Source: Profundibacter amoris
GTDB lineage: Bacteria > Pseudomonadota > Alphaproteobacteria > Rhodobacterales > Rhodobacteraceae
NCBI RefSeq assembly: GCF_003544895.1
Contig: NZ_CP032125.1
Location: forward strand, 1,316,001-1,380,000
Length of the DNA stretch: 64,000 bases
Direction of reading: 5' to 3'
The notes beneath the pieces were generated by a model, which made no database searches, was not told the DNA's origin, and saw only the letters and a program-made list of their open reading frames with translations. This document shows positions 36,722 through 45,446 of the stretch, one piece after another; the stretch's first letter is position 1; every line of letters starts with the position of its first letter. A program made the translations under genes and the position numbers.

Positions 36722-37978
36722 TCAAATAAATGACAGCGCGATCCCGCCAAGGGCGACAAGGAAAAGCACCTTTAGCAAATCCATATGCAGCCACAGGATC
36801 ATCACAGCCGACAGCACCGCCAGCCCGACAACCCGCCAGTCCAGCGTGGTCAGGTCCGGCGTGAACAGGGTGACGGGGCCGTGCCGGATGGTGGTGACGG
36901 TGCCAAAAAACACATGCAGCGCAAACCACAGCGACAGGTTTAACACCACGCCAACCACGGCGGCGGTGATGGCCGACAACGCGCCGCGCAGGCGGGGGCG
37001 GGTGGCAATCCATTCGATGTAGGGCGCGCCGGTGAAAATCCACAGATAGCAGGGCACAAAAGTGACCCATAGCGCCAGCAGGGCGGCGGCCACGCCCATT
37101 GCGATGCCCTGTTCCCCGAACCCGGCGATGAAGGCAACGAATTCGGTCACCAGAATCAGCGGCCCCGGCGTGGTCTCCGCCAGCCCCAGCCCGTCCATCA
37201 TTTGCGGCGTGGTCAGCCAGCCATGATCAAACACCGCCGCCTGGGTCATATAGGCCAGCACGGCGTAAGCTCCGCCAAAGGTGACCACCGCCAGTTTGGC
37301 GAAAAACACCCCGATTTGCGTTAAAAAGGTTGCGCCAGCGGCCCACAGAACCCCGACCGGCGCCCACCAGAGCGTCATCCAGATCGCAATGGTGCGCATC
37401 GGGTTCGCGCCCTTCGGGTGGGGCGGTGGATCCTCGGCGCTGCGCTGGGTCAGGTATCCGAACAGGGCAGCCGTGGCGATAATCAGCGGAAAGGGCAGGG
37501 TCAGGAAAAAGATGCCGACAAAGGACAGCGCGGCGATTATCCAATGCGCCCAGCCCTTTAGCGCCTTGCGGGCGACCCGCAACAGGGCCTCGATCACGAT
37601 CACCACAACGGCGGCTTTGATGCCCAGAAACATCGCCTCGACCCAGGGGATTTTACCGTATAGGGCGTATCCCATCGCCAGCCCCAGCATCACCAGCGCA
37701 CCGGGCACCACGAACAACAGGCCCGCGATCAACCCGCCCTTGACCCCGTGCAGCCGCCAGCCGGCATAGGTGGCAATCTGTGTGGCCTCGGGGCCGGGCA
37801 GCAACATGCAAAACGACAGCGCGTTCAGGAATTGCTGTTCGGTCAGCCACGGCCGTTCCTCGACCAGCTCGCGGTGCATCACCGCGATTTGCGCGGCGGG
37901 GCCGCCAAAGGACAGCAGACCGATGCGGGCGAAAACACGGGTGGCTTCGGCCAGTGTGGGGGATGCGGGCGTTGTCAT
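36722..37978 (-). CDS. chrA: Chromate transporter ChrA
   Basis: 418 aa integral membrane protein with two homologous CHR domains, each opening with an FGG motif (SFGGPAAQIAVMH and TFGGAYAVLAYM), and about ten hydrophobic segments. It exports chromate, or is a homologue of unknown anion specificity. The ATG at 37978 (MTTPASPTLAEATRVF) is preferred over the 21-codon upstream extension. Confidence 0.9.
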   Translation of the reverse strand: MTTPASPTLAEATRVFARIGLLSFGGPAAQIAVMHRELVEERPWLTEQQFLNALSFCMLLPGPEATQIATYAGWRLHGVKGGLIAGLLFVVPGALVMLGLAMGYALYGKIPWVEAMFLGIKAAVVVIVIEALLRVARKALKGWAHWIIAALSFVGIFFLTLPFPLIIATAALFGYLTQRSAEDPPPHPKGANPMRTIAIWMTLWWAPVGVLWAAGATFLTQIGVFFAKLAVVTFGGAYAVLAYMTQAAVFDHGWLTTPQMMDGLGLAETTPGPLILVTEFVAFIAGFGEQGIAMGVAAALLALWVTFVPCYLWIFTGAPYIEWIATRPRLRGALSAITAAVVGVVLNLSLWFALHVFFGTVTTIRHGPVTLFTPDLTTLDWRVVGLAVLSAVMILWLHMDLLKVLFLVALGGIALSFI

Positions 37979-38009
37979 GCCCCCTGCATCGGACAGGGCG
38001 CGGGGTGTG

Positions 38010-38480
38010 TCAATGGCCCGTGGGCAGCGGCAGGGTGCCACGGGTTTTATAGGTGCGCATGGCGAAATTCGAGCGCAGGTCCTTGACCCCCTCGATTTTC
38101 AGCAGCCGTTTCAGGATGAACCGCTCGTAGGCTTCCATATCGGGCGCGACCACTTCCATCAGGAAATCCATGTCGCCGGACACCAGATGGCAGGACACGA
38201 CCTCGGGCCAGCGGGTGACGGTCTGCACGAAATGTTCGGCGTCGCGGTCTTGGTGGCGGGCGACCTTGACGGTGACGAAAATGGTCAGGCCAAGGCCCAG
38301 CGCCTTGCGGTTCACCTCGCAACGATAAGCGGCGATCACCCCGTCACGTTCCAGCCGCCGCACACGGCGCAGGCAGGGGGTGGGCGACAGGCCCACTTTG
38401 TCGGCCAGCGCCTGATTGGTCTGGCGGGCGTCCTGTTGCAGGGCCGACAGGATACGAAGATCGAATTCATCCAGTTGCAT
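38010..38480 (-). CDS. Lrp/AsnC-family regulator, probable regulator of methionine gamma-lyase
   Basis: 156 aa from MQLDEFDLRIL; an in-frame ATG at 38501 is possible. The AsnC-type HTH (NQALADKVGLSPTPCLRRVRRLE) is followed by an RAM/Lrp ligand domain with VSGDMDFLMEVVAPDM. It diverges from the methionine gamma-lyase gene across 128 bp, the same arrangement as mdeR-mdeA in Pseudomonas, so it likely responds to methionine or a related amino acid and controls that gene. Confidence 0.88.
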   Translation of the reverse strand: MQLDEFDLRILSALQQDARQTNQALADKVGLSPTPCLRRVRRLERDGVIAAYRCEVNRKALGLGLTIFVTVKVARHQDRDAEHFVQTVTRWPEVVSCHLVSGDMDFLMEVVAPDMEAYERFILKRLLKIEGVKDLRSNFAMRTYKTRGTLPLPTGH

Positions 38481-38608
38481 GGTGGGTTCTGCCAATATCA
38501 TTGTTCTAGTAGCGGAATCTGCCAAACAAATCCACCTATGCGCAATATGCGCATGAATTTATCGGCAAGCCAAGCCTATTCTGTCCCCAATCAAACAGGA
38601 GATACCCC

Positions 38609-39817
38609 ATGAGCGATTCCCGCAAACGCAACCGCCCCGCCGGTTTTGCCACCCGCGCCATCCACTTTGCCTATAACCCGCTGGATTACCACGGCGCGCT
38701 GAACCCGCCGCTGTTCATGACCTCGACCTATGCCTTTGAAAACGCCCGTCAGGGCGGCGATCGCTTCGCGGGCGAGGAGGCGGGCTATATCTATCACCGC
38801 GTTGGCAATCCGACCGTCAGCATTCTGGAAAAACGGCTGGCCGAACTGGAAGGCGGCGAGGCGGGCCTGTTCACCAGTTCCGGCATGGGCGCCATCACGG
38901 CGGCCTTCTGGAGCCTGCTGCAAGCCGGCGACGAGGTGATCGCCGACAAGACGCTTTATGGCTGCACCTTCAGCCTGCTTCAGCACCATATGACGCGGTT
39001 TGCCATCAAGACCCGTTTTATCGACATGTCCGATCCGGCCCAACTGGAAGCGGCGATCAGCGACAAAACCCGTCTGGTCTATTGCGAAACACCGGCCAAC
39101 CCGAACATGCGGCTGGTGGACATCGCGGCGATTGCCGAGATTACCCGCAAGCACGAGGCGACGTTCATTGTCGACAACACCTATTGCACGCCCTATCTGC
39201 AACGCCCGCTGGAACTGGGCGCCGATCTGGTGGTGCATTCGGCCACGAAATATCTGGGCGGGCATGGCGATTTGCTGGCAGGGGCGGCCGTGGGCTCGCA
39301 GGATATGATTGACCAGTTGCGCTTTGTCGGGATCAAGGAAATGAACGGGGCGATGATTTCCTCGATGGATGCTTTTCTGGTGTTGCGCGGTATCAAAACC
39401 CTGCATTTGCGGATGGACCGGCATTGCCAGACGGCGCAGAAACTGGCCGAACTGCTGGAGGCCCATGACGCGGTGGAACAGGTGTACTATCCAGGGCTTG
39501 CGTCTTCGCCCTTCCATGAATTGGCCAAACGGCAGATGTCGCAATTCGGCGGTATGATCGCGCTGGAGCTAAAGGGCGGCATGGACGCGGGCCGCGACCT
39601 GATGGATGCGCTGGATCTGGTGACGTGTGCGGTGTCTTTGGGGGATGCGGAAACGCTGGTGCAGCATCCGGCCAGCATGACCCATTCTACCTACGAGCCG
39701 GAAGAGCGGATCAAACACGGGTTCACCGACGGGCTGATCCGCATATCCGTCGGGCTTGAGGATTATGACGACATCGCCGATGATTTCACGCAGGCGCTGG
39801 ACGGGTTGGGTAAGTAG
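38609..39817 (+). CDS. mgl: Methionine gamma-lyase
   Basis: 402 aa Cys/Met-metabolism PLP enzyme. The PLP lysine is Lys214 in HSATKYLGGHGD. Cys119 in LYGCTFSLL is the residue that distinguishes methionine gamma-lyase from cystathionine lyases and synthases. It splits methionine to methanethiol, ammonia and 2-oxobutyrate. AGGAGA precedes the ATG. It is next to a divergent Lrp regulator, and a methanethiol oxidase gene lies about 4 kb away, suggesting that methionine-derived methanethiol is used. Confidence 0.9.
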   Translation: MSDSRKRNRPAGFATRAIHFAYNPLDYHGALNPPLFMTSTYAFENARQGGDRFAGEEAGYIYHRVGNPTVSILEKRLAELEGGEAGLFTSSGMGAITAAFWSLLQAGDEVIADKTLYGCTFSLLQHHMTRFAIKTRFIDMSDPAQLEAAISDKTRLVYCETPANPNMRLVDIAAIAEITRKHEATFIVDNTYCTPYLQRPLELGADLVVHSATKYLGGHGDLLAGAAVGSQDMIDQLRFVGIKEMNGAMISSMDAFLVLRGIKTLHLRMDRHCQTAQKLAELLEAHDAVEQVYYPGLASSPFHELAKRQMSQFGGMIALELKGGMDAGRDLMDALDLVTCAVSLGDAETLVQHPASMTHSTYEPEERIKHGFTDGLIRISVGLEDYDDIADDFTQALDGLGK

Positions 39818-39822
39818 CTGCT

Positions 39823-40998
39823 TTAATCAAGAGCCTGATAGGCGGCGGTCATGAACTCTTCGTCTATCGGGATTTTCGATCCCAGATATTGCGTCATCAC
39901 GATGCCGATGATGTCCTCGACCGGATCAATCCAGAAAAACGTGCTGGCGGCACCGGCCCAGCCACATTCGCCCGGGCTGCTGGGATACATCGCCGCGCCC
40001 ATATCAGCCATCACGCGGCCGGCCAGTCCCCAGCCGTAGCCGCCAAAGGAAAACGGGCCGATCGTCATCGGTTTCTGACTGTCGGGCAGGCGGTCGGTCC
40101 ACATCATTTCAACCGTTTTGCGCGACAGCAGGCGGCTGTTGTCAGGCGCCAGACCACTGGACAGGAAACGGGCGATCACGGTGTAGTCGTCCAGCGTTGA
40201 AAACAGCCCCATACCGCCGCGGGCGAAGTCGGGATTGTCGGCGGGATGTTCATAGGAAATGTCGGACGGGATCAGGGTTTGCGGTGCGGCGTCAAACGCG
40301 ACCACATCATCCAGACTGAATTTTCCGAACATCGGCATGATCCGGTCACGCTTTTCGGCGGGCACCATAAAGCCGGTATCCGTCAGGCCCAGCGGATCAA
40401 TCACATATTCGTCCAGAATGGCGGGCAGGGGCTTTTGCAGGATCACTTCCAGCACACGGGCCAGAATATCGGTGGCCACACTATAGAGCCATTTGCTGCC
40501 CGGCTGATAGGCCAGCGGCAGGATGGCGATGGTGTTGGTGAATTCCGCAAGCGGGATTGTGCCGTTGCGCAAGGGGGCCTTGCGATAGAGTTCTGCCACG
40601 GGGCAATCGGGGATAAAGCCATAGGAAAATCCCGCGCGGTGGGTCAGCAGCTGTTCAATGGTGATTGGCGCGGCCGGGGTGGTGGTGCCATCTGGGTTCA
40701 GCACCTGCATTTGCGCAAATTCCGGCAGATAGGCGGCCAGCGGGTCGAACAGGTGCAACCGGCCCTGTTCCATCAGCATCAGGGCAACGGCGGACACCAC
40801 CGGCTTGGTCATCGAGAATATGCGATAGACCGGTTTGTCCGGCATCGGGATCTTGTTCAGCCCGTCCGCCATCCCGTAAGCCCCGCGCGCCCATTCCCGC
40901 CCGCCGCGCAGGATATTCCACTCAATGCCGCTCAGGGCACCGCTGTCCACATGGCGTTGGGCCGTTTGGGCGATGCGGTCAAATCTGGTGGTGGTCAT
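39823..40998 (-). CDS. Beta-lactamase-fold serine hydrolase (class C-like)
   Basis: 391 aa with the penicillin-binding S-x-x-K motif SMTK at about residues 62-65 and the YSV motif (LYSVATD) near 176. The family includes EstB-type esterases, D-aminopeptidases and class C beta-lactamases. There is no signal peptide, which argues against a periplasmic antibiotic-resistance enzyme and for an intracellular esterase. It is convergent with mgl. Confidence 0.85.
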   Translation of the reverse strand: MTTTRFDRIAQTAQRHVDSGALSGIEWNILRGGREWARGAYGMADGLNKIPMPDKPVYRIFSMTKPVVSAVALMLMEQGRLHLFDPLAAYLPEFAQMQVLNPDGTTTPAAPITIEQLLTHRAGFSYGFIPDCPVAELYRKAPLRNGTIPLAEFTNTIAILPLAYQPGSKWLYSVATDILARVLEVILQKPLPAILDEYVIDPLGLTDTGFMVPAEKRDRIMPMFGKFSLDDVVAFDAAPQTLIPSDISYEHPADNPDFARGGMGLFSTLDDYTVIARFLSSGLAPDNSRLLSRKTVEMMWTDRLPDSQKPMTIGPFSFGGYGWGLAGRVMADMGAAMYPSSPGECGWAGAASTFFWIDPVEDIIGIVMTQYLGSKIPIDEEFMTAAYQALD

Positions 40999-41185
40999 GG
41001 TGCTGGCTCCTGCTTTGGCTGGCAGGAGTATTGCCGATCAGAAGGGGGGTGTGAAGCGGGGAAACTTGTGGGATGTGTTTGGGGATGACAAAAGGACATA
41101 TTTGCTAAACCAGTTATGGTGTAAAGATTAGGCATTAGTTGAACGGGATGGTTGAATGTTGGGCGCTATTCCCTATAGTTGAGGA

Positions 41186-42022
41186 ATGGAAGAAAAAGAA
41201 ATAATTCTAACACTGCGTATTGATACAACAGAACCGATTGAGATCGACGCCTTTGTTGGGGCGTTCACATCACTTGCCGAAGAATACCGCCGTGAAGTTC
41301 GGGCAAATCAACCAGACGCAAATAATGATGCTCGGATATTTGTTAAAGAGATCAGGAAAGGTTCGATTGAGGCTGATCTTGTTCCATATATTGTTGCTGC
41401 GGCCCCTTTTGTTGCTCAGATGGATCAGGTGTTAATTGTAGAGCAGTTTGTTAGGACTTGGGGAGAACGCATCTCCGCACTTGCAAGTGGAAAGCTGGGC
41501 GGCTGGTCACCTAGTAAGAGTGAACTAAAAATACTTACTGATGCAACGGAAGCTATCGCAAGGGATCCAAATGCATCTTCGACCCTTGAGGCGGTCACGT
41601 TTGAAGACGGGAATCGTAATGTTAGGGCCGCATTCAAATTTTCAACACCAGATGCTCGTAAAGCAAAAGATACAATCGATGCAGTATATAAAGAGATTGA
41701 TGCGCCTGAAGATGCTGAATACAAGCGCGTTTTAATGGTTTTCACGAGAACAGATGTTGGTGATGCTCGGTTAGGTAAGCGATCTGGTGAACGTGTGCTA
41801 ATCGAAGAGGTATGCACTAGGCCGCTGGCTTTGATGTATGCATCTGAATTAGCTGAGGAAAGGCTAAAGCACGAAATTCGAGAGGCAGAGGATAATGTCT
41901 ACAAAAAAGGGTTTGTAGTAGATGTGAATGTTCGACTTGTTAATGGTAAGCCTTCAGTCTTCGCAGTTACAAACGTGCATGAAGTGATTGATCTTCCTGA
42001 TGATGAGGAAAGTTATGACTAA
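41186..42022 (+). CDS. AT-rich orphan protein of unknown function
   Basis: 278 aa, soluble and acidic, no signal or membrane segment. It begins EEKEIILTLRIDTTEPIEIDAF and contains KEIRKGSIEADLVPYI. I do not recognise the family. Base composition and codon use are clearly more A+T-rich than every neighbour (ATA, TTA and AGA codons are frequent). It is flanked by non-coding AT-rich DNA and ends about 80 bp from the 3' end of the tmRNA gene, a classic integration site. It is probably a recently acquired single-gene insertion. Confidence 0.7.
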   Translation: MEEKEIILTLRIDTTEPIEIDAFVGAFTSLAEEYRREVRANQPDANNDARIFVKEIRKGSIEADLVPYIVAAAPFVAQMDQVLIVEQFVRTWGERISALASGKLGGWSPSKSELKILTDATEAIARDPNASSTLEAVTFEDGNRNVRAAFKFSTPDARKAKDTIDAVYKEIDAPEDAEYKRVLMVFTRTDVGDARLGKRSGERVLIEEVCTRPLALMYASELAEERLKHEIREAEDNVYKKGFVVDVNVRLVNGKPSVFAVTNVHEVIDLPDDEESYD

Positions 42023-42103
42023 CTCTACATGCCTAAGTTGCGTTCAAGAGAAAAGCTGGCAATAGGTGGTGAAGCTACCAAGCTATTGATAAATATAGGG
42101 TGA

Positions 42104-42426
42104 AGCGCAGGTTTCTGTTGCCAGGTACCTGCAAACCCCGCCTTAGGCTGCTAAGCGTAAGGACTTAAGATTTCGATAGATCGAACCGCTTACGCAGCCA
42201 GAGCCATCGGAGCTTTGTTGTCATTTGCAACTAGCTTAAATTGTACCGATAACGGTGGTAACTCACCGAGACAAAGCTAACCCCTTTAGACGTTCGTCGA
42301 TCCTGTTTCGACCCCATGACTGCCAAATGAGCAGGTTTTGGTGGAGTCGCCGGGTACCGCCCCCGGGTCCGATCCGCTTATTACGAGCGCGTTTATGTCC
42401 ATAGTTCCCGAAGGAACAGATCATAT
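42104..42426 (-). ncRNA. ssrA: Circularly permuted two-piece tmRNA
   Basis: On the minus strand the acceptor piece comes first. It has a 5' hairpin GTTCC/GGAAC, a T-arm CCGGG-(7 nt)-CCCGG, and a 3' end CGACTCCACCA, with CCA at 42339-42341. A spacer of about 23 nt follows, then the coding piece starting GGGGTCG at 42315. GGGGTCG pairs with CGACTCC to rebuild the tRNA-like acceptor stem across the two molecules. The tag reading frame and further hairpins follow. Outer boundaries are approximate. tmRNA rescues stalled ribosomes and tags products for ClpXP, helped by SspB. Confidence 0.93.
42190..42228 (-). other. tmRNA proteolysis-tag reading frame
   Basis: Minus-strand codons GCA AAT GAC ... 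GCG TAA encode the tag ANDNKAPMALAA and a stop. The LAA end is the ClpXP degron and the AND start matches alphaproteobacterial tags. Confidence 0.93.
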
Positions 42427-42463
42427 ATAGGGGGCGGGCAAGCGGTTGAAAAGGGGCCTGCGG

Positions 42464-43102
42464 TTAATAATTGCCGTTTTCGGGGCGAAAGTGGCCGGTC
42501 ATCTCATAGGCAAACAGGATGTCGTTTTCGCGCGTGCCCCAGCCGATGTTGTGGATGATCAGCGGGTTGCCGGATTGCGGATCAACCTTATCGCTGACAA
42601 TGCCTACATGCGGGGTGCCGGGGCGCAGCATCCAGGTGACGATATCGCCGGGCAGGTAATCTTGCGGCTCGTCGGTCATCGGGACATCCGCGCGGTGGCG
42701 TTTGAAATAGGTGATCAGGTTGGGCACGCGGCGGTGGTCGATGTTGCTGTCGGGACGGCTCAACCCCCAGAATTTCGGATAGGACGAAAAATGCGCTTTC
42801 ATATCGGCGTTAACCTTGGCTTGCAGGTCAAAGCTGTGCGCATCCCGCAAGGCGCGGATTACCACATCGGTGCAGACACCACGCTGGCGGGGGACATCGC
42901 CGTTCGGAAATTCAAGGCTTTGATAACTGCCGTCATAGATCAGCGTCACGCCAATCTGTTCGCGGGCTGACTGGATTAGGGCGGTGGACCATGGGGTTGT
43001 GACTTGTGATTGGGCTGCGGTTTCCTGCCCCGTGGCCGTTGACGAAAAGGGCAGGGACGCAAACAGGAAAAGCACAAGGATATGTTTGGTAATCAGTGTC
43101 AT
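42464..43102 (-). CDS. Secreted DUF1287 protein
   Basis: 212 aa from ATG 43102. The N-terminal signal peptide (ITKHILVLFLFASLPFSSTATG) is followed by a DUF1287 domain: QIGVTLIYDGSYQ, RGVCTDVVIRALR, DSNIDHRRVPNL, PHVGIVSD and HNIGWGTRE. The C-H-D arrangement resembles NlpC/P60-type papain-fold hydrolases, so a role in cell-wall turnover is plausible but unproven. Confidence 0.88.
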   Translation of the reverse strand: MTLITKHILVLFLFASLPFSSTATGQETAAQSQVTTPWSTALIQSAREQIGVTLIYDGSYQSLEFPNGDVPRQRGVCTDVVIRALRDAHSFDLQAKVNADMKAHFSSYPKFWGLSRPDSNIDHRRVPNLITYFKRHRADVPMTDEPQDYLPGDIVTWMLRPGTPHVGIVSDKVDPQSGNPLIIHNIGWGTRENDILFAYEMTGHFRPENGNY

Positions 43103-43161
43103 AAGGGGGCTATAGCGCAGGGCGGGCAGGGGTGAAAGTGTGCTTGGCAATATTGCGCCTG

Positions 43162-43827
43162 TTACAGCCACAGCGCGCCCAGACTGATCGCGCCGACAAG
43201 GATCAGGCTACTGGCCCAGACCACACCCAGATTGAACCAGCTTTTGCTGAGAAACCGGACCCCCAGCCAGCGGTGAACGGCAAAGGCGACAATGCCGCCC
43301 GACAGGATCATTGCGGCCGTATGCACCAGCGCCACCAACAATGACAGGCCTGCCGCGCGTGTCATCAGAGTGTTTGCCGCGATATGTCCGGCCGTTTGAT
43401 CACCCGTGCCGCACAGCCCCAGATAGATCGGCACCAGCATCAGGGCGGCGCCATGGGCCAGCGCCACCAGAAAAGACCAAAGCGCCAGACGTGACGGGGG
43501 AATACGGGCCAGGAATCGCGGGTGACGCCGGTTGATCAGCAGATAGAGGCCAAGCGCAATGACCACCAATGCGGCAATGACACGGATTTCCACCTGCCAT
43601 TGCACCAGCATGGTCATCAGGGCAAAGGGCAGCAAGATGCCGATCATCGCTGCAAAATGCCCCGCAGCAAGCGCGGCCAATGCACGAAACAAGGCGCCGC
43701 GTTGCCCTTCCATCAGGGCAGAAGAAACGGCCAATGGCCACCCCATGCCGGGGTTCACACCGTGATATATTCCACTGGCGACCACGGCCAGCCACAGGCC
43801 GGCCGTGCCGCTGAACAGATCAACCAA
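43162..43827 (-). CDS. Six-TM membrane protein next to methanethiol oxidase
   Basis: 221 aa with about six hydrophobic segments. His-containing motifs GIYHGVNPGMGW (segment 1) and VALAHGAALMLVP (segment 4) recall the NicO/HupE-type transporter pattern, but I do not assign it firmly. It begins at TTG 43827, 3 bp after the methanethiol oxidase stop, so it is cotranscribed with and probably serves that enzyme. Metal or thiol/sulfide transport would be a guess. Confidence 0.65.
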   Translation of the reverse strand: MVDLFSGTAGLWLAVVASGIYHGVNPGMGWPLAVSSALMEGQRGALFRALAALAAGHFAAMIGILLPFALMTMLVQWQVEIRVIAALVVIALGLYLLINRRHPRFLARIPPSRLALWSFLVALAHGAALMLVPIYLGLCGTGDQTAGHIAANTLMTRAAGLSLLVALVHTAAMILSGGIVAFAVHRWLGVRFLSKSWFNLGVVWASSLILVGAISLGALWL

Positions 43828-43830
43828 ACC

Positions 43831-45231
43831 TTATGCCGAAGGGTAGCAAAAACTGTCGGTCGAGCAATCTCCGCCCTCGAGCCGGATCTGGTGCGCGCGG
43901 TAGCCATCAGGGAATTTGGTCCAGAATTTTTTGTCCAGTGTCAGCCCGCCGTCCTTGCCTGCGTCCGCCTTGACCATCGCGGCGGGCACGCCATCGGGAT
44001 AGAACTGGTCATCCCATGTGGAATAGAGCGAATTGGTCCAGTAAACCCGCTTGCCATCACGGCTGACCTCGACCATTTGCGGCCCGCCCTTGTAGGCATT
44101 GCCGCTGGGATGGTCCGTCTTGCGGACAATGCCGCCGATATGCACCGATCCCACCAGTTTTGGTTCCATCGGGTCAGATACATCATACTGACGCATTTCG
44201 CCGGTGCCCCAGCAGGCGACATAAAGGAAGCGGTCATCCAGCGACAGATCAATATCCGTCACCAGCGGCGGCACCGCGCCAAAGCCCTTTAGCAATTCCG
44301 GCAGATCGTCGGCATCGGCCGGTTCTGGCGGGATGGTGGCGGTTTTCTTGATGTGGAATTCACCGTCCTCGCGCCACCACGTCCAGATCGAGCCCTCAAG
44401 GTTGGTGTTGTCGATCACCACCCCCAAAAAGCCGTATTCCTTGACCGGATCATGGGCCGGGCGGATCTCCAGCGCCATCTGGTGGTTTTCACCCAGATCA
44501 AGGGTTTGCATGTTCTTGCGCCCGCGCAGGTCCCAGAAATGGATTTTATGGCCGTATTTGCCGCCCATCAAATCCTCGGCGACGATACCGTTTTCAAACT
44601 GTGGCGGCAGGCCCCATTCGCTGGATACCATATAGTCACGCGGCAGGTTCCACCAGAAATCGTAATGCTTGTCCTGCGCGCCACGGTCCATTTCATAGCG
44701 CCCGATAATGTCGAAGGTTTCGCAATCCATGATAAAGATGCCGGGTGGTCCGTCGGTGCCGTCCTTGCCTCCACCACCAAGGGTGGAAACATAAATGCCT
44801 TCGGGTCCGCAATGGATGGTGTGGGGGCGGGAATAGCCAGTTTTGGCAAACAGTTCCTCGGGTTCGATGATCTTGTGGATTTTGGCCTCTTTCGGCCCGC
44901 CCTTCACATCAATGATATAAATCCGCGAGGACCGGATGCCCGGAATGATCAGGTAACGCCGCTCCAGAAAGGCGTGACCGGTCAGCGGGGACAGGGCAGA
45001 CGAGCAGGCATTCCAGCCGAAATGGTGGAATTCATCGCCCTTGTTGGGCATGACAACCGTATGCACGATCTGGCCGTAGTCCTTTGATTTCGGGTCAACA
45101 TCTATGATCGCCAGCGCATCTGGTTGCGATGCGTCCGGGCTAAGCAAAAGTGTATAGGCCAGTGTTTCAACGGGGGCTTCCATTGCCAGTTTCGCCGAGG
45201 CATGGAAAGTTGGATCAGGTCGTAAATTCAT
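43831..45231 (-). CDS. mtoX: Methanethiol oxidase (selenium-binding protein SBP56 family)
   Basis: 466 aa beta-propeller protein with SBP56 blocks: GDEFHHFGWNACSSA, RPHTIHCGPEGIYVSTLGG, DRGAQDKHYDFWWNL, DIDLSLDDRFLYVACWGTG and the C-terminal PDGYRAHQIRLEGGDCSTDSF. Bacterial members (MtoX, described in Hyphomicrobium) oxidise methanethiol to formaldehyde, sulfide and hydrogen peroxide. The ATG at 45231 follows AAGGAA; 83 upstream codons are open but unlike the family. No signal peptide is visible from this start, whereas the Hyphomicrobium enzyme is periplasmic. A membrane protein gene follows directly. Confidence 0.87.
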   Translation of the reverse strand: MNLRPDPTFHASAKLAMEAPVETLAYTLLLSPDASQPDALAIIDVDPKSKDYGQIVHTVVMPNKGDEFHHFGWNACSSALSPLTGHAFLERRYLIIPGIRSSRIYIIDVKGGPKEAKIHKIIEPEELFAKTGYSRPHTIHCGPEGIYVSTLGGGGKDGTDGPPGIFIMDCETFDIIGRYEMDRGAQDKHYDFWWNLPRDYMVSSEWGLPPQFENGIVAEDLMGGKYGHKIHFWDLRGRKNMQTLDLGENHQMALEIRPAHDPVKEYGFLGVVIDNTNLEGSIWTWWREDGEFHIKKTATIPPEPADADDLPELLKGFGAVPPLVTDIDLSLDDRFLYVACWGTGEMRQYDVSDPMEPKLVGSVHIGGIVRKTDHPSGNAYKGGPQMVEVSRDGKRVYWTNSLYSTWDDQFYPDGVPAAMVKADAGKDGGLTLDKKFWTKFPDGYRAHQIRLEGGDCSTDSFCYPSA

Positions 45232-45397
45232 GGCGCGTTTCCTTGTTTTATTGAGGTTTTTTGGTAAAATACTCACAGATCGCGGCGAAATAACTGCCCG
45301 CGGACAAGCCATCAGTCTGCGACAAATTGACCCAACGTCAAGGGAAAAGAAGGCCCGTGTGGATTTCGGCGAAAAACAGCACCAGAGGTTGCTGACC

Positions 45398-45443
45398 CGA
45401 AATCTTTGAAAGATTTCGTTCTGTTTTCTTTCAAAGAAAACAG
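45398..45443. repeat. Two adjacent near-perfect palindromes
   Basis: CGAAATCTTTGAAAGATTTCG-type 10-bp arms around one base (45398-45418) are followed 2 bp later by 11-bp arms CTGTTTTCTTT and AAAGAAAACAG around one base (45421-45443). They share the core CTTT-N-AAAG. They lie between two minus-strand genes, just after the stop of the 45447-45677 gene. They could act as a terminator or be a dispersed repeat; the sequence does not decide. Confidence 0.8.
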
Positions 45444-45446
45444 GTG

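Noticed and set aside
39823-40998. Beta-lactamase resistance gene
   Set aside because: SxxK and YSV motifs are present, but there is no signal peptide; an esterase-type serine hydrolase is more likely.
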